The notes below the pieces were generated by a model. The model had not been told where the DNA came from. It worked only from the letters and a program-made list of their open reading frames with translations, and did no database searches. The position numbers were made by a program, and so were the translations under genes. Below are positions 35,037 through 43,573 of a stretch of DNA of 64,000 nucleotides, one piece after another. Position 1 is the stretch's first letter. The number at the start of each line of letters is the position of its first letter. The DNA comes from Peribacillus tepidiphilus (GTDB lineage Bacteria > Bacillota > Bacilli > Bacillales > DSM-1321): the NCBI RefSeq assembly GCF_009466385.1, contig NZ_WIAQ01000010.1:1-64000 (forward strand), read 5' to 3'.

Positions 35037-35936
35037 ATGGAGAATAAAGTGAAACAAAGAATCCAGGCATTTCAGGAAGAAAATAAAGACCGTGCACGAC
35101 TTCTTATTAAATGTCCTGACCAACCAGGAATCGTAGCGGCAGTTACTAGCTTTTTATATGAAAATGGTGCAAATATCGTAGAGTCCAGTCAGTATTCCGC
35201 TAATCCGGAAGGAGGCAACTTCTTTATCCGGATGGAATTCGATTGTCCCGGTCTTCAGGAAAAAAGAGCGCAGCTTGAAAAATCATTCGAGTCAATTTCA
35301 GATCGATTCCAAATGGAATATGAATTCCGCTACGTTCACCAAATTAAAAAGACAGCTATTTTTTTATCAAAGGAACCTCACTGTTTGTTAGAGCTGCTAT
35401 GGGAATGGCAAAGTGGCGATTTAATGATGGACATCGTGTGTGTAATTAGCAATCATGAGGAATCAAGAGAAACAGTAGAAGCATTGAATATCCCTTTTTA
35501 TTATATCCCTGCCAATAAGGATATCCGTAAACAAGTAGAGGAAGAACAGCTCAGAATTTTAAAGGAGCATAACGTGGAGTTAATTATACTCGCAAGATAT
35601 ATGCAAATTTTAACGCCGGAATTTGTTGCTCATTACCCAAATAAAATTATTAATATTCATCATTCCTTTTTGCCAGCTTTCATTGGGGCGAGACCTTATG
35701 AAAGAGCCTATCAGCGCGGGGTAAAACTGATTGGTGCAACGTCTCATTACGTGACGAACGATTTGGATGAAGGCCCGATTATTGAACAAGACATCGAACG
35801 AGTGAATCACCGTGATCGAGTGGAGGATTTGAAAAAAATTGGGCGCAGCATCGAACGGAGCGTCTTGGCTCGTGCGGTTAAATGGCATCTCGAAGATCGA
35901 ATCATCGTTGACGGCAACAAAACGATTGTTTTTTAA
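35037..35936 (+). CDS. purU: Formyltetrahydrofolate deformylase
   Basis: A 299-aa PurU: N-terminal ACT domain (ARLLIKCPDQPGIVAAVTSFLYENGANIVESSQY, residues about 18-52) plus a formyl-transferase fold with NIHHSFLPAFIGARPYERAYQRGVKLIGATSHYVTNDLDEGPIIEQD, where the His and Asp catalytic residues lie. It hydrolyses 10-formyl-THF to THF and formate, balancing one-carbon pools. GAGGTAGG precedes ATG 35037. It is monocistronic. The ACT domain probably senses glycine or methionine, as in E. coli. Confidence 0.94.
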   Translation: MENKVKQRIQAFQEENKDRARLLIKCPDQPGIVAAVTSFLYENGANIVESSQYSANPEGGNFFIRMEFDCPGLQEKRAQLEKSFESISDRFQMEYEFRYVHQIKKTAIFLSKEPHCLLELLWEWQSGDLMMDIVCVISNHEESRETVEALNIPFYYIPANKDIRKQVEEEQLRILKEHNVELIILARYMQILTPEFVAHYPNKIINIHHSFLPAFIGARPYERAYQRGVKLIGATSHYVTNDLDEGPIIEQDIERVNHRDRVEDLKKIGRSIERSVLARAVKWHLEDRIIVDGNKTIVF

Positions 35937-35949
35937 TCCTATCCAATAA

Positions 35950-36011
35950 ATAGTTCCTCCCTTTTCTTGAAAAACTAAGATGATCATATAAAGGGAGGGG
36001 AGGAACCTATA
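35950..36011. other. Imperfect long hairpin after purU
   Basis: ATAGTTCCTCCCTTT (from 35950) can pair, with bulges, to AAAGGGAGGGGAGGAACCTAT ending at about 36011. No T run follows; it may act as a purU mRNA 3' structure. The AGGGGAGGAA arm also looks like a ribosome binding site for a 30-codon ORF at 36011 that I do not accept as a gene. Confidence 0.4.
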
Positions 36012-36081
36012 TGGATAAAAATGCACATGTTCGTCCCTTTTTCAGTATTGTGAGTGCACTTATCAAAATGCAAGTCTCTTC

Positions 36082-36165
36082 ATTTAAGCGAAAATCTAGG
36101 TGATTTAAGCGAAAACTCCTTTGATTTAAGCGAAACACCCCTTGATTTAAGCAAAAATGCTAGAA
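36082..36165 (+). repeat. Tandem array B1, 21-bp period, core TTTAAGCGAAA
   Basis: Four units start at 36082, 36103, 36124 and 36145, each ATTTAAGC[G/A]AAA plus a variable 9-nt tail ending in TTG or similar. The period is exactly 21 bp. The reverse complement of this core makes array B2 at 40100. The array is between the convergent purU and bioB genes; the remaining 36166-36315 shows no gene, only a minus-strand protein-like stretch (FPFALKGEFIDLKSW then stop) too short to assign. Confidence 0.88.
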
Positions 36166-36315
36166 GCAAGATTATTGTCCAGCTCTTCGGGTAAAATCAT
36201 CTTCTTCGTCAGAGCTTTGCAGGCACTCCCTGCATTTTTACACGTCTAACCTAATCACCAGCTCTTCAGATCAATAAACTCCCCCTTCAGAGCAAACGGG
36301 AACTTCCCTCTTTTC

Positions 36316-37335
36316 TTATGAATGCACTTTTATAAATTGCTGAGCTTCAGTTTCGAACGGGTTTTCTTCGATTTCAAAGCCAAGGTCTTTAATGATTTCA
36401 TAGTCTTTTTGTGCTTCTTGTCCACTTGTTGTTAAATAATCGCCTACGAAGATAGAGTTTGCAATAAACAGCCCCATCCCTTGGAGGTTTCTAAGGTTGT
36501 ATTCTCTTCCTCCTGACATTCGAATTTCCTTTGTTGGGTTAACAAAGCGAAAAAGGGCTAAGATCTTTAAACAGCGAATGGGTGTTAATTCGTTTAGGTG
36601 CTCAAGTTTTGTACCTGGAATTGGATGCAAGAAGTTGACTGGAATAGAGTCAGCGTCTAGATCTTTAAGTGCGAAAGCCATTTCAATTAAATCATCATTG
36701 CTTTCTCCCATCCCGCAAATTACCCCAGAACAAGGAGAGATGCCAACGTTTTTCAAGATCTCTACTGTCTTTACCCTGTCATCATATGTATGAGTCGTTG
36801 TAATATTTTCATGGTGTCTAGCACTTGTGTTGATATTATGATTGAAGCGGTCCACACCGGCATCCTTCAATTTTTGGGCCTGCTCTTCTGTTACAAGCCC
36901 TAAGCATGTACAAATTTTTAGTTCTTGTATGTCACTTTTAATCGTCTCTACAGCAGAAATGACGGTATCTACTTCTCGATCAGTTGGCCGTCTTCCGCTC
37001 ATCACAATACAATATGTACCGATTTTCTTTTTCTTTGCTTCTTTTGCACCTTCTACGATGGTTTGTTTGCTAACCAATTTGTAACGATTAATTTCTGTGT
37101 TTGCGTCCTTAGACTGTGAACAGTATCCACAATCCTCTGCACATAAGCCACTTTTTGCATTAATGATCATATTCAGTTTCACTTTTTTTCCGTAGTAATG
37201 ATGACGAATGGAGTAAGCAGCGTCTAATAAAGCAAGTATGTCTGCATCATCACTATGCAAAATTTCCTTTGCATCACTTTTACTGAGAGAATATCCTTCA
37301 TGAATGACTTTGTCCGCTAACGCTTTCCAGTTCAA
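36316..37335 (-). CDS. bioB: Biotin synthase
   Basis: A 339-aa radical SAM enzyme inserting sulfur into dethiobiotin. The radical-SAM cluster motif CxxxCxxC is in [13 protein letters not shown], and [30 protein letters not shown] and the [2Fe-2S] ligand region ICGMGES are family blocks. The start is taken as TTG 37335, with GGAGG 8 nt upstream; longer ATG starts have no site. It stands alone, without bioWAFDI nearby, and a BirA-type operator lies just upstream, so it is controlled by biotin status. Confidence 0.94.
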   Translation of the reverse strand: MNWKALADKVIHEGYSLSKSDAKEILHSDDADILALLDAAYSIRHHYYGKKVKLNMIINAKSGLCAEDCGYCSQSKDANTEINRYKLVSKQTIVEGAKEAKKKKIGTYCIVMSGRRPTDREVDTVISAVETIKSDIQELKICTCLGLVTEEQAQKLKDAGVDRFNHNINTSARHHENITTTHTYDDRVKTVEILKNVGISPCSGVICGMGESNDDLIEMAFALKDLDADSIPVNFLHPIPGTKLEHLNELTPIRCLKILALFRFVNPTKEIRMSGGREYNLRNLQGMGLFIANSIFVGDYLTTSGQEAQKDYEIIKDLGFEIEENPFETEAQQFIKVHS

Positions 37336-37358
37336 AAAATCACCCTCCATTTTCAAAA

Positions 37359-37387
37359 TGTTAACCCGATAATTAAATAGGTTAACA
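37359..37387. promoter_or_regulatory. BirA-type biotin operator in front of bioB
   Basis: TGTTAACC and GGTTAACA form an exact inverted repeat separated by 13 bp (37359-37366 and 37380-37387). It matches the known BirA (BioR-type ligase-repressor) consensus of Firmicutes and sits 24 bp upstream of the bioB start. Confidence 0.85.
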
Positions 37388-37455
37388 ATAAAATTATAAA
37401 ACAGGTATTCTAAAAACAAAAGAAAAAACTGGATAAATAGTGACGTTCACATAAA

Positions 37456-37501
37456 AAAACCGGGCTGCCCTTCGTATTTCACAAGGGGGCCTGGTTTTAA
37501 A
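37456..37501 (-). terminator. Terminator of the Rieske oxidoreductase gene
   Basis: Flanking A and T runs enclose ACCGGGC..CCCTT and AAGGG..GCCTGGT arms; on the minus strand TTTTTTATG follows. Located just after the stop at 37510. Confidence 0.7.
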
Positions 37502-37509
37502 ACAGATTG

Positions 37510-39039
37510 TTATTCATTTAGCTTTTTTAATGGCTGTTCAGCAGGACCTTCTATTACATCCCCATCGATTGAAAAGCGTGAGGCGTGGCACGGACAATCC
37601 CATGTTCGTTCTCCTTCATTCCATTCTACCTCGCAGCCTAAGTGGGTGCAGGTTGTATCCACAATATGAAGTGTTCCACTTTCGTCACGATAGGCACCTG
37701 CACGTCTTCCTTGAAACGCTACAACAGATCCTTCGTCATTTTGCAGTTCATCTGCTCGCCTGAGCACCATTTCCACTTTGCCTTTTACAAGGTGTTTCGC
37801 AACGTCAACATTTTGGGTGATTAAATGCTTAATACTTGGGTCCGATTTGAATCGTGCAGGATGAAACAAATCAATATAAGGATTTTCTCGCTGTAAAATC
37901 GTATCCCGTAGAATCATACCTGCAGCAGTCCCGGTTGTCATTCCCCACTTTCTGAATCCGGTAGCTACGTAAATCTTTTGCTTTTTGGATGTGATTGGAC
38001 CAATGTAAGGCATTTTGTCTAGCGTAATTAAGTCTTGAGTTGACCAGCGGTACGCGATTTTCTCAATCCCATAATGCTCCTCGGTAAAAGCCACTAACGC
38101 TTCATAATGTTGGATCGTAGGGATGCCTTGCCCGGTTTTATGACTCTCACCACCAACAAGCAGATAATTCTCACCATGCACCTTTACAGAACGGAGGGAG
38201 CGCGTTGGCTTATCAATGCTTAAATACATTCCTCCTATGAAAGGCTTTTTCGTTTTAACGGCAAGAGCATAGGACCTTTCTGCATACAAGCGGGTAAAAT
38301 AAAAGCCCATTCCATCATAAAAAGGAAAGTGAGAAGCGATGACAAGATGGTCACAGGTTATGTGGAATCCTTGGTTTGTTGTAACGATCGGGTGATCTGC
38401 TTCCTCTACTTTTAAAGCCGTTGTGTTTTCAAAAATAACGCCGCCGTGCCGAATGAATTCATCTACCAGATACTTTAAATATTGAAGAGGATGGAATTGC
38501 GCTTGTTTTTCCATCACTAAGGCAGCCTTCACTTCAAAGGGAAGATTTGGCTTTGTCACCAGGTCGCCTTTTATACCCAGTTGTTTATAAGCTTGTACCT
38601 CTTTTTCAAGCTTTTGAATGTCAACTTCTGAGGTTGAATAGAGATAGGCATCCTGAAAAGAAAAATCGCATTCTATTTGTTTTGTTGAAACAGTGTTATG
38701 GATCCATGTAAGAGCCTCCATATTGGCTTCGTAATAAAGACGAGCGTTTTCCTCTCCGAAATGCTGAATATATTCATCATAAATCACATCATGCTGGGCA
38801 GTTATTTTGGCTGTCGTGTGCCCGGTTGTAGCATGTAAAATTTTCCCGGCATCAATAATTGCCGTTTTTACCCCTTCTTTTGCTAGAAAATAGGCTGTTG
38901 TAATCCCGGTAATCCCGCCTCCTACTACGAGTACCTCTACTTTTAAGTCTTCTTTCAACTGTGGAAAGTCCGAGAATGTGACCGAATCACGCCAATAAGG
39001 TTCCGGGTTACGAGGCAATTTATTTAGTTCTGTCATCAT
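37510..39039 (-). CDS. FAD-dependent oxidoreductase with C-terminal Rieske [2Fe-2S] domain (YhfW-like)
   Basis: A 509-aa two-domain protein. The N-terminal DAO-type flavoprotein part starts VLVVGGGITGITTAYFLAKEG (about 36-56) and continues to about 400. The C-terminal Rieske domain has CTHLGC (about 462-467) and CPCHASRF, supplying two Cys and two His ligands. B. subtilis YhfW has the same architecture; its substrate is unknown. GGAGGAATC precedes two adjacent ATGs; the first is annotated though the second is equally possible. It is cytoplasmic and monocistronic. Confidence 0.9.
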   Translation of the reverse strand: MMTELNKLPRNPEPYWRDSVTFSDFPQLKEDLKVEVLVVGGGITGITTAYFLAKEGVKTAIIDAGKILHATTGHTTAKITAQHDVIYDEYIQHFGEENARLYYEANMEALTWIHNTVSTKQIECDFSFQDAYLYSTSEVDIQKLEKEVQAYKQLGIKGDLVTKPNLPFEVKAALVMEKQAQFHPLQYLKYLVDEFIRHGGVIFENTTALKVEEADHPIVTTNQGFHITCDHLVIASHFPFYDGMGFYFTRLYAERSYALAVKTKKPFIGGMYLSIDKPTRSLRSVKVHGENYLLVGGESHKTGQGIPTIQHYEALVAFTEEHYGIEKIAYRWSTQDLITLDKMPYIGPITSKKQKIYVATGFRKWGMTTGTAAGMILRDTILQRENPYIDLFHPARFKSDPSIKHLITQNVDVAKHLVKGKVEMVLRRADELQNDEGSVVAFQGRRAGAYRDESGTLHIVDTTCTHLGCEVEWNEGERTWDCPCHASRFSIDGDVIEGPAEQPLKKLNE

Positions 39040-39144
39040 GATTCCTCCTAAAAACCGTTCTCTTAGATAAAATTTCCAAAATAAACAAATTCATTCCTAA
39101 TTTTTGCAGTCAAGGTGCTACAATGAGAGAAGATGGGAGTGATC

Positions 39145-40059
39145 ATGATGGGGAACCCATGGGATGCAGAATATCTTGTGACAGAGGAATTGGCTAAACA
39201 ATTGATTGAAAGTCAGTTTCCTGAATTGAAGGGTGCAGATGTAAAACTTCTCGGAAACGGTTTTGATAATACTGTGTTTCAAATAAATGATACATATGTG
39301 TTTCGATTTCCAAGAAGACCATTAGCTGTCGGGCTGATCGAAACGGAAGGAAGGGTTTTACCTGAGCTCTTTAGATTCATATCCATTCCATATCCCAAGC
39401 CTATATTTTTCGGAAAGCCTTCAAATGAGTATCCGTATCCATTCTTAGGGTATGTAATGGTAAGAGGTGAGCTTCCTTCTAACTTGACACGTGAACAGAG
39501 AATACGTGCGGCAAAACCTTTTGCGTATTTTTTAAAATCGTTGCACAGCTTTCCGGTAGAAAGAGCTCTGGAGCTAGGTGTGAAATATGATGAAATGAGA
39601 AAGATGGATCTCTCGTATCGGAAGCCGATGCTTGACGAGCTGATTGAGAAATTACCGGCGTTAGGATTTCAAGAGGAATATGAGCTTGTTAAGGATTACT
39701 TAAACAAGGTTGAACCTTTCCCATGCCCGGAAGAAAAGGTTTTTGCTCATGGAGATTTACACTTTCGAAATGTGCTCGTTGACGAAGACGGGCATCTAGC
39801 AGGAATCATCGATTGGGGCGATATGCATGTGGGGCATCGTTCAGTCGATTTATCCATTTTATACGACTATCTCACGTCTGAAGGAAGAGAAATTTTCTAT
39901 GAAATCTACGGTGAAATCGATAAAGAAACGAAAAAGCTCGCACGCTTTAAAGCCATGTTTACAACCGTTATTCTTCTTCTGTTCGGAGCCGATGTAAAAG
40001 ATGATGCTCTTGTAGACATTGCCACTGAAACAATCCGGCTGGCTCTTGAAGGCGATTAA
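39145..40059 (+). CDS. Aminoglycoside phosphotransferase (APH)-family kinase
   Basis: A 304-aa APH-fold kinase. The nucleotide-binding lobe includes LLGNGFDNTVFQINDTYVFRFPRR; the catalytic loop HGDLHFRNVLVDEDGHLAGIIDWGDMHVGHRSVDL gives the Brenner motif HGDLHxxN and the DFG-like IDWGD. Relatives phosphorylate aminoglycosides, macrolides, or small metabolites; a resistance role cannot be concluded. ATG 39145 follows GGGAGTG at 5 nt; ATG 39148 is an alternative. After its stop codon the same frame runs without stops through array B2. Confidence 0.88.
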   Translation: MMGNPWDAEYLVTEELAKQLIESQFPELKGADVKLLGNGFDNTVFQINDTYVFRFPRRPLAVGLIETEGRVLPELFRFISIPYPKPIFFGKPSNEYPYPFLGYVMVRGELPSNLTREQRIRAAKPFAYFLKSLHSFPVERALELGVKYDEMRKMDLSYRKPMLDELIEKLPALGFQEEYELVKDYLNKVEPFPCPEEKVFAHGDLHFRNVLVDEDGHLAGIIDWGDMHVGHRSVDLSILYDYLTSEGREIFYEIYGEIDKETKKLARFKAMFTTVILLLFGADVKDDALVDIATETIRLALEGD

Positions 40060-40099
40060 GATCATGCGCTCAGCTTAGAGATTTTCGCAGTATCTGGAC

Positions 40100-40238
40100 T
40101 TTCGCTTAAATCAAAGGAGTTTTCGCTTAAATCAATTGAAGTTTTGCTTAAATCAATTGAACTTTCGCTTAAATCGAAAGAGTTTCCGCTTAAATCAGTA
40201 AGTCTTTCGGTTGAAGCACGGAGTTTTTTTGCTTAAAC
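40100..40238 (-). repeat. Tandem array B2, 21-bp period, core TTTCGCTTAAAT
   Basis: Seven units start at 40100, 40121, 40142, 40163, 40184, 40205 and 40227 with cores TTTCGCTTAAAT, TTTTGCTTAAAT, TTCCGCTTAAAT and TTTCGGTTGAAG. Spacing is 21 bp (22 for the last). The core is the complement of array B1 (36082). It begins just after the APH-family stop codon, and the region 40060-40099 is unremarkable. Confidence 0.9.
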
Positions 40239-40239
40239 G

Positions 40240-40671
40240 ACGTTGTCCGGATCACTTTAAAAGACTTTTGCTTTGGAAGATCTGCTAAATATATAAAAAT
40301 ACCAATCCGTTAGTGTTTCAAGGCTATATTTTTTCTAACTTGTTTGTTTATATCCTGGTAATCTATCTAAAAGTTCAGTTCATAAAAACGGGGGCGAATC
40401 CAAAATGGAATCGCCCCCTAATCTTATCAATAAGACATTCCTTTTATGTGAAACATAAAAGTCCCCTCTCCATTGTTAATAAAATACCAACTCAAAAACT
40501 AAATTATAAAGAAAGCGAGACTTCAACTACCACCCAAAATATATTCAATAGTAAGAAAATGAAAGTCCTATCAAAAATTACGCCCCAAGACTTAGCTTAA
40601 AATATAGCGGAGGTCGATTATGAGTGAGAGGAAATCTAGATAAGATAGAAACATGAAAGGAGGAACGCAAG
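40240..40671. other. 432-bp spacer before liaI
   Basis: Apart from the GC-rich hairpin at 40389-40418, the spacer contains only short ORFs broken by it. Just before liaI, a 7-codon ORF (ATG 40620 to TAA 40643, MSERKSR) is preceded by GGAGGT at 5 nt. The liaIH promoter and LiaR site should lie at about 40480-40640, but I could not identify a consensus with confidence. Confidence 0.4.
40389..40418 (-). terminator. Orphan GC-rich terminator-like hairpin
   Basis: GGGGGCGAATCC (from 40389) and GGAATCGCCCCC (to 40418) pair with one mismatch over AAAAT. On the minus strand it is followed by GTTTTTATG, a T tract, yet no leftward gene precedes it. Confidence 0.6.
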
Positions 40672-41016
40672 ATGAAAAAATTCGGATTGCTTTTACTAGG
40701 AGGAATTGCAGCGATTGCTTTTTTGGCAAACCTTGGACCGATGGTGGCGTTAGCAATAAGCCTTGTCGTTACGTATTTCGTAATCAGGGAATTTTTAAAA
40801 GCTGAAACAACCATGAAAAAAATCATGTGGGGCATCATTGGATTCATTGCCCTTACAGCCACTCTTTCCAACATCCCTTCCGTAATTGGGATTGCTGCTG
40901 CTTATGTTTTATACCTAGTCTATAAAAAATGGAACGAACCAAAGGAAATCGTTTCAGAAGATCACGACCCATTCAGAAATTTTGAAAAGCAATGGGCAGA
41001 GATGAACAAATACTAA
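40672..41016 (+). CDS. liaI: LiaI-type membrane protein (first gene of the lia locus)
   Basis: A 114-aa membrane protein with about four hydrophobic segments (LLLLGGIAAIAFLANLGPM, VALAISLVVTYFVIREF, IMWGIIGFIALTATLSNIPSV, IGIAAAYVLYLVYKKW) and a charged tail. Position directly upstream of a PspA/LiaH gene, with a 20-bp gap, identifies it as the LiaI equivalent: a membrane anchor that recruits LiaH under envelope stress. Sequence similarity within this group is low, so the assignment depends mostly on context. AAGGAGGAACGC precedes ATG 40672. Confidence 0.75.
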   Translation: MKKFGLLLLGGIAAIAFLANLGPMVALAISLVVTYFVIREFLKAETTMKKIMWGIIGFIALTATLSNIPSVIGIAAAYVLYLVYKKWNEPKEIVSEDHDPFRNFEKQWAEMNKY

Positions 41017-41036
41017 TCCAAAGGAGAGTATAAACC

Positions 41037-41684
41037 GTGAAAAACTTATTCACTCGTATCAAAAACACTATTTCAGCTGATTTGCATGAAATTTTGGATC
41101 AAAAGGAACAAAAAAATCCAATCGCGCTTTTAAACCAATACCTTCGCGAATGTGAAGCAGAAGCGGAAAAAGTCCGCAAGCTAGTAGAGAGACAATACCG
41201 TCTGAAAGCCGAATTTTCTCGTGAATACCAATACGCTCAAGCTATGGCACAAAAACGTTCTCGACAAGCGGAGGTTGCATTACAAGCTGGTGAAGAAACC
41301 CTGTATGAGTTCGCTTTGAAGGAGAAGCAACAATTTGAAGAACGCGAGGTTCGTTTAAAGGATTTGTTAAATCAAGTAGCGAAATCTTTAGAGGAGCTTG
41401 AACAAAAATACGAAGAAATGAAGCATAAGCTAAAGAACATGCACATTAAACGTATGGAGCTTATGGGACGTGAGAATATTGCGCGTGCCAATCAAAAAAT
41501 AAATGCTGTTCTAGATTCTGGGAGCTATTCAGAAAAAGTATTCTCAAGATTTGATGAAATCGAACAATACATGGATCGTTTGGAGCATCAAGTAAACTCA
41601 GCTTATTACCGCAGCACGATTGATGCGAAAATAGCCCAAATAGAAAAAGAAATGAAAAATAAACAAATGGTATCAAATTCGTAA
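41037..41684 (+). CDS. liaH: LiaH, PspA/IM30-family phage shock protein
   Basis: A 215-aa almost entirely coiled-coil protein of the PspA family; the start MKNLFTRIKNTISADLHEILDQKEQKNPIALLNQYLRECE is typical of LiaH. It forms large oligomers at the cytoplasmic face of the membrane and protects against bacitracin, nisin and other lipid II-cycle drugs. Start is GTG 41037 with AAGGAGAG upstream. A hairpin at 41702-41732 follows, as in B. subtilis, where liaIH is the strongly induced part of the locus. Confidence 0.93.
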   Translation: MKNLFTRIKNTISADLHEILDQKEQKNPIALLNQYLRECEAEAEKVRKLVERQYRLKAEFSREYQYAQAMAQKRSRQAEVALQAGEETLYEFALKEKQQFEEREVRLKDLLNQVAKSLEELEQKYEEMKHKLKNMHIKRMELMGRENIARANQKINAVLDSGSYSEKVFSRFDEIEQYMDRLEHQVNSAYYRSTIDAKIAQIEKEMKNKQMVSNS

Positions 41685-41701
41685 CACAAACATGGTATCC
41701 T

Positions 41702-41732
41702 AAAAAGGCGTGGTGTACAATCTACGCCTTTT
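41702..41732 (+). terminator. Partial terminator between liaH and liaF
   Basis: AAAAAGGCGT and ACGCCTTTT pair over a 12-nt loop; only T4 follows, consistent with a leaky terminator that lets liaFSR be read through at low level. Confidence 0.7.
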
Positions 41733-41807
41733 GAGTCATTGTCGTTCATTCATTGATTAATAGATTCTAAAACGTGTTTTAATACGTGCTGGAAGGAGGG
41801 GTTCCCA

Positions 41808-42536
41808 TTGTATAAATCAAAAACAGATATGATGAGCTGGATCTTGATCATTGGCGTTATTTTGCTTTTGCTTGAAGTAACTTTTTTTAATGGGGGCCTC
41901 ATTTTTTCCTTGCTTTTTTCAGGTGTACTCATCTATTTCGGTAAAAAAAGATGGAGTAAAACGTTTGGGAAGATTCTTTTTTGGATTGGTATTATTAGTG
42001 CATTGGTAACTGTACTGAACATGATGACATTCAAATTTTTTCTGATTGCCATCCTCATTTTTATTGTCATTCAATTTTCTCAGTCCAAAAAAAATCCGAT
42101 TTTATTTCAGCCTGACTTTGAGAAGGATACCACCTTCGTTCGTGAGCAAATTTTGAAAAAGCCATTGATATTTCGGAATATGCTTTTTGGTCGGCAGAAA
42201 ACACCAGAAGAAGTGTACGAATGGCAAGATGTGAATATACAGGTTGGTGTTGGGGATACGATTGTAGACTTAAGCAATACGATGCTGCCAAAGGGTGAAT
42301 CGGTCATTTGTGTCCGGAACATCCTGGGAAGTGTGCAGGTTTTGGTTCCTTATGATCTGGAGGTCAGAGTCGTGCATTCTACCCTGGTTGGTTCAGCTGT
42401 TATCTTTCAAATGCAGGAGCCTCAAATCCTTAATCAAGCTCTCCAATTTGAAACCGCTGGCTATGAAACAGCAGATCAAAAGATTAAAATTGTGACAAGC
42501 ATGGTCGTGGGAAGTCTGGAGGTGAAACGAATATGA
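41808..42536 (+). CDS. liaF: LiaF, negative regulator of the LiaSR system
   Basis: A 242-aa membrane protein: an N-terminal block of three to four helices (WILIIGVILLLLEVTFF, LIFSLLFSGVLIYF, ILFWIGIISALVTVLN, FFLIAILIFIVIQFS) and a cytoplasmic DUF2154 domain (TIVDLSNTMLPKGESVICVRNILGSVQVLVPYDLEVRV). LiaF keeps the kinase LiaS off until envelope stress. Start is TTG 41808 with GAAGGAGGGG 7 nt upstream. Its stop overlaps the liaS start by 4 bp. Confidence 0.92.
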   Translation: MYKSKTDMMSWILIIGVILLLLEVTFFNGGLIFSLLFSGVLIYFGKKRWSKTFGKILFWIGIISALVTVLNMMTFKFFLIAILIFIVIQFSQSKKNPILFQPDFEKDTTFVREQILKKPLIFRNMLFGRQKTPEEVYEWQDVNIQVGVGDTIVDLSNTMLPKGESVICVRNILGSVQVLVPYDLEVRVVHSTLVGSAVIFQMQEPQILNQALQFETAGYETADQKIKIVTSMVVGSLEVKRI

Positions 42537-43573
42537 GTATAGTGCCAAGGCAGCTTTTGTTGGGAATACTCTATTCGTTTTGCCTTGCTGTGTTATTCTC
42601 TGCTCTGTATTTTTTTGTATTTCCGGTTGAGGATCTAGCAGAGTTTTGGGAAAGAAAGGTAATGGACATTCCTTTTCTTTTGTTTGTGCCAACTTTAAGT
42701 ACGATTATAGGTTTAATTGTCGGAGGAACGACAGGCTATTATTGGCGGAAGCAATTGAAGAGTATAGAAGATTCATTGACAGAGGTAGAAAACAGAAGAG
42801 AAATTCCCAACCAAGACAAAAAAAGCATTCCTGAGATAGAATCTATTTATCAAAAAATGAACAAGCTGAAGCAGCATGTATCCGAACAAATTGCTCTTAC
42901 ACAAAAGCTAGCAAATGAACGTGCAGAAGATCAAGAAAAACGCGTTCAGGAAATGGTTTCCCAGGAACGTAACCGGCTAGCACGAGAGCTGCATGATTCT
43001 GTGAGCCAGCAGCTGTTTGCCGCATCCATGATGATGTCTGCGATTACGGAAAGAAAACTAGAGGATGATTTTGAAGGAAAGCAGCTGAAAATGGTCGAAC
43101 AAATGATTCACCAATCCCAGCTTGAAATGAGAGCCTTGCTGTTACATTTAAGACCGGTCCCTCTAAAAGGCAAAACATTGCAAGAAGGAATCAAGGAATT
43201 ACTGATAGAATTATCCCAGAAGGTACCTTTAAAAATCACCTGGAAAGTGGAGGACATTTCTCTTGATAAAGGGGTTGAGGATCATCTATTCCGGATCCTT
43301 CAGGAGTCGGTCTCTAACACGTTGAGACATGCAAAGGCTTCGTCCCTTGAAGTGTTATTGATCTGCAGGGAAGGGATGATTATCATGCGCGTGACGGATG
43401 ATGGTCAAGGCTTTGAAGTGGACACCTCCAAGACCGGATCTTACGGGCTACAAAATATGCACGAACGGGCCTTAGAAATTGGCGGCACATTAAAAGTTGT
43501 TAGTGTAATGAATAAAGGGACTCGCCTGGAGGTAAAAGTTCCCTTGTTAAAAAAGGATGGGTGCAATGATTAG
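42533..43573 (+). CDS. liaS: LiaS sensor histidine kinase
   Basis: A 346-aa intramembrane-sensing kinase of the NarX/HisKA_3 type: two membrane helices (about 7-27 and 47-67), a linker, phospho-acceptor His154 in [23 protein letters not shown], and a HATPase region with [11 protein letters not shown] and [26 protein letters not shown]. With almost no extracytoplasmic loop it depends on LiaF for signal input. It overlaps liaF and liaR, so the three are translationally coupled. Confidence 0.93.
   Translation: MSIVPRQLLLGILYSFCLAVLFSALYFFVFPVEDLAEFWERKVMDIPFLLFVPTLSTIIGLIVGGTTGYYWRKQLKSIEDSLTEVENRREIPNQDKKSIPEIESIYQKMNKLKQHVSEQIALTQKLANERAEDQEKRVQEMVSQERNRLARELHDSVSQQLFAASMMMSAITERKLEDDFEGKQLKMVEQMIHQSQLEMRALLLHLRPVPLKGKTLQEGIKELLIELSQKVPLKITWKVEDISLDKGVEDHLFRILQESVSNTLRHAKASSLEVLLICREGMIIMRVTDDGQGFEVDTSKTGSYGLQNMHERALEIGGTLKVVSVMNKGTRLEVKVPLLKKDGCND

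Noticed and set aside
36011-36103. 30-codon plus-strand ORF (MDKNAHVRPFF...) with a GGGGAGGAA upstream
   Set aside because: The purine stretch is one arm of the hairpin after purU, and the ORF runs into array B1 and ends there; no protein-like conservation can be argued.
39133-40059. Antibiotic-resistance call for the APH-fold kinase
   Set aside because: Only the general kinase motifs are visible; many APH-fold proteins are metabolic enzymes.
40313-40600. 95-codon plus-strand ORF
   Set aside because: It is interrupted conceptually by the GC-rich terminator hairpin at 40389 and has no ribosome binding site.
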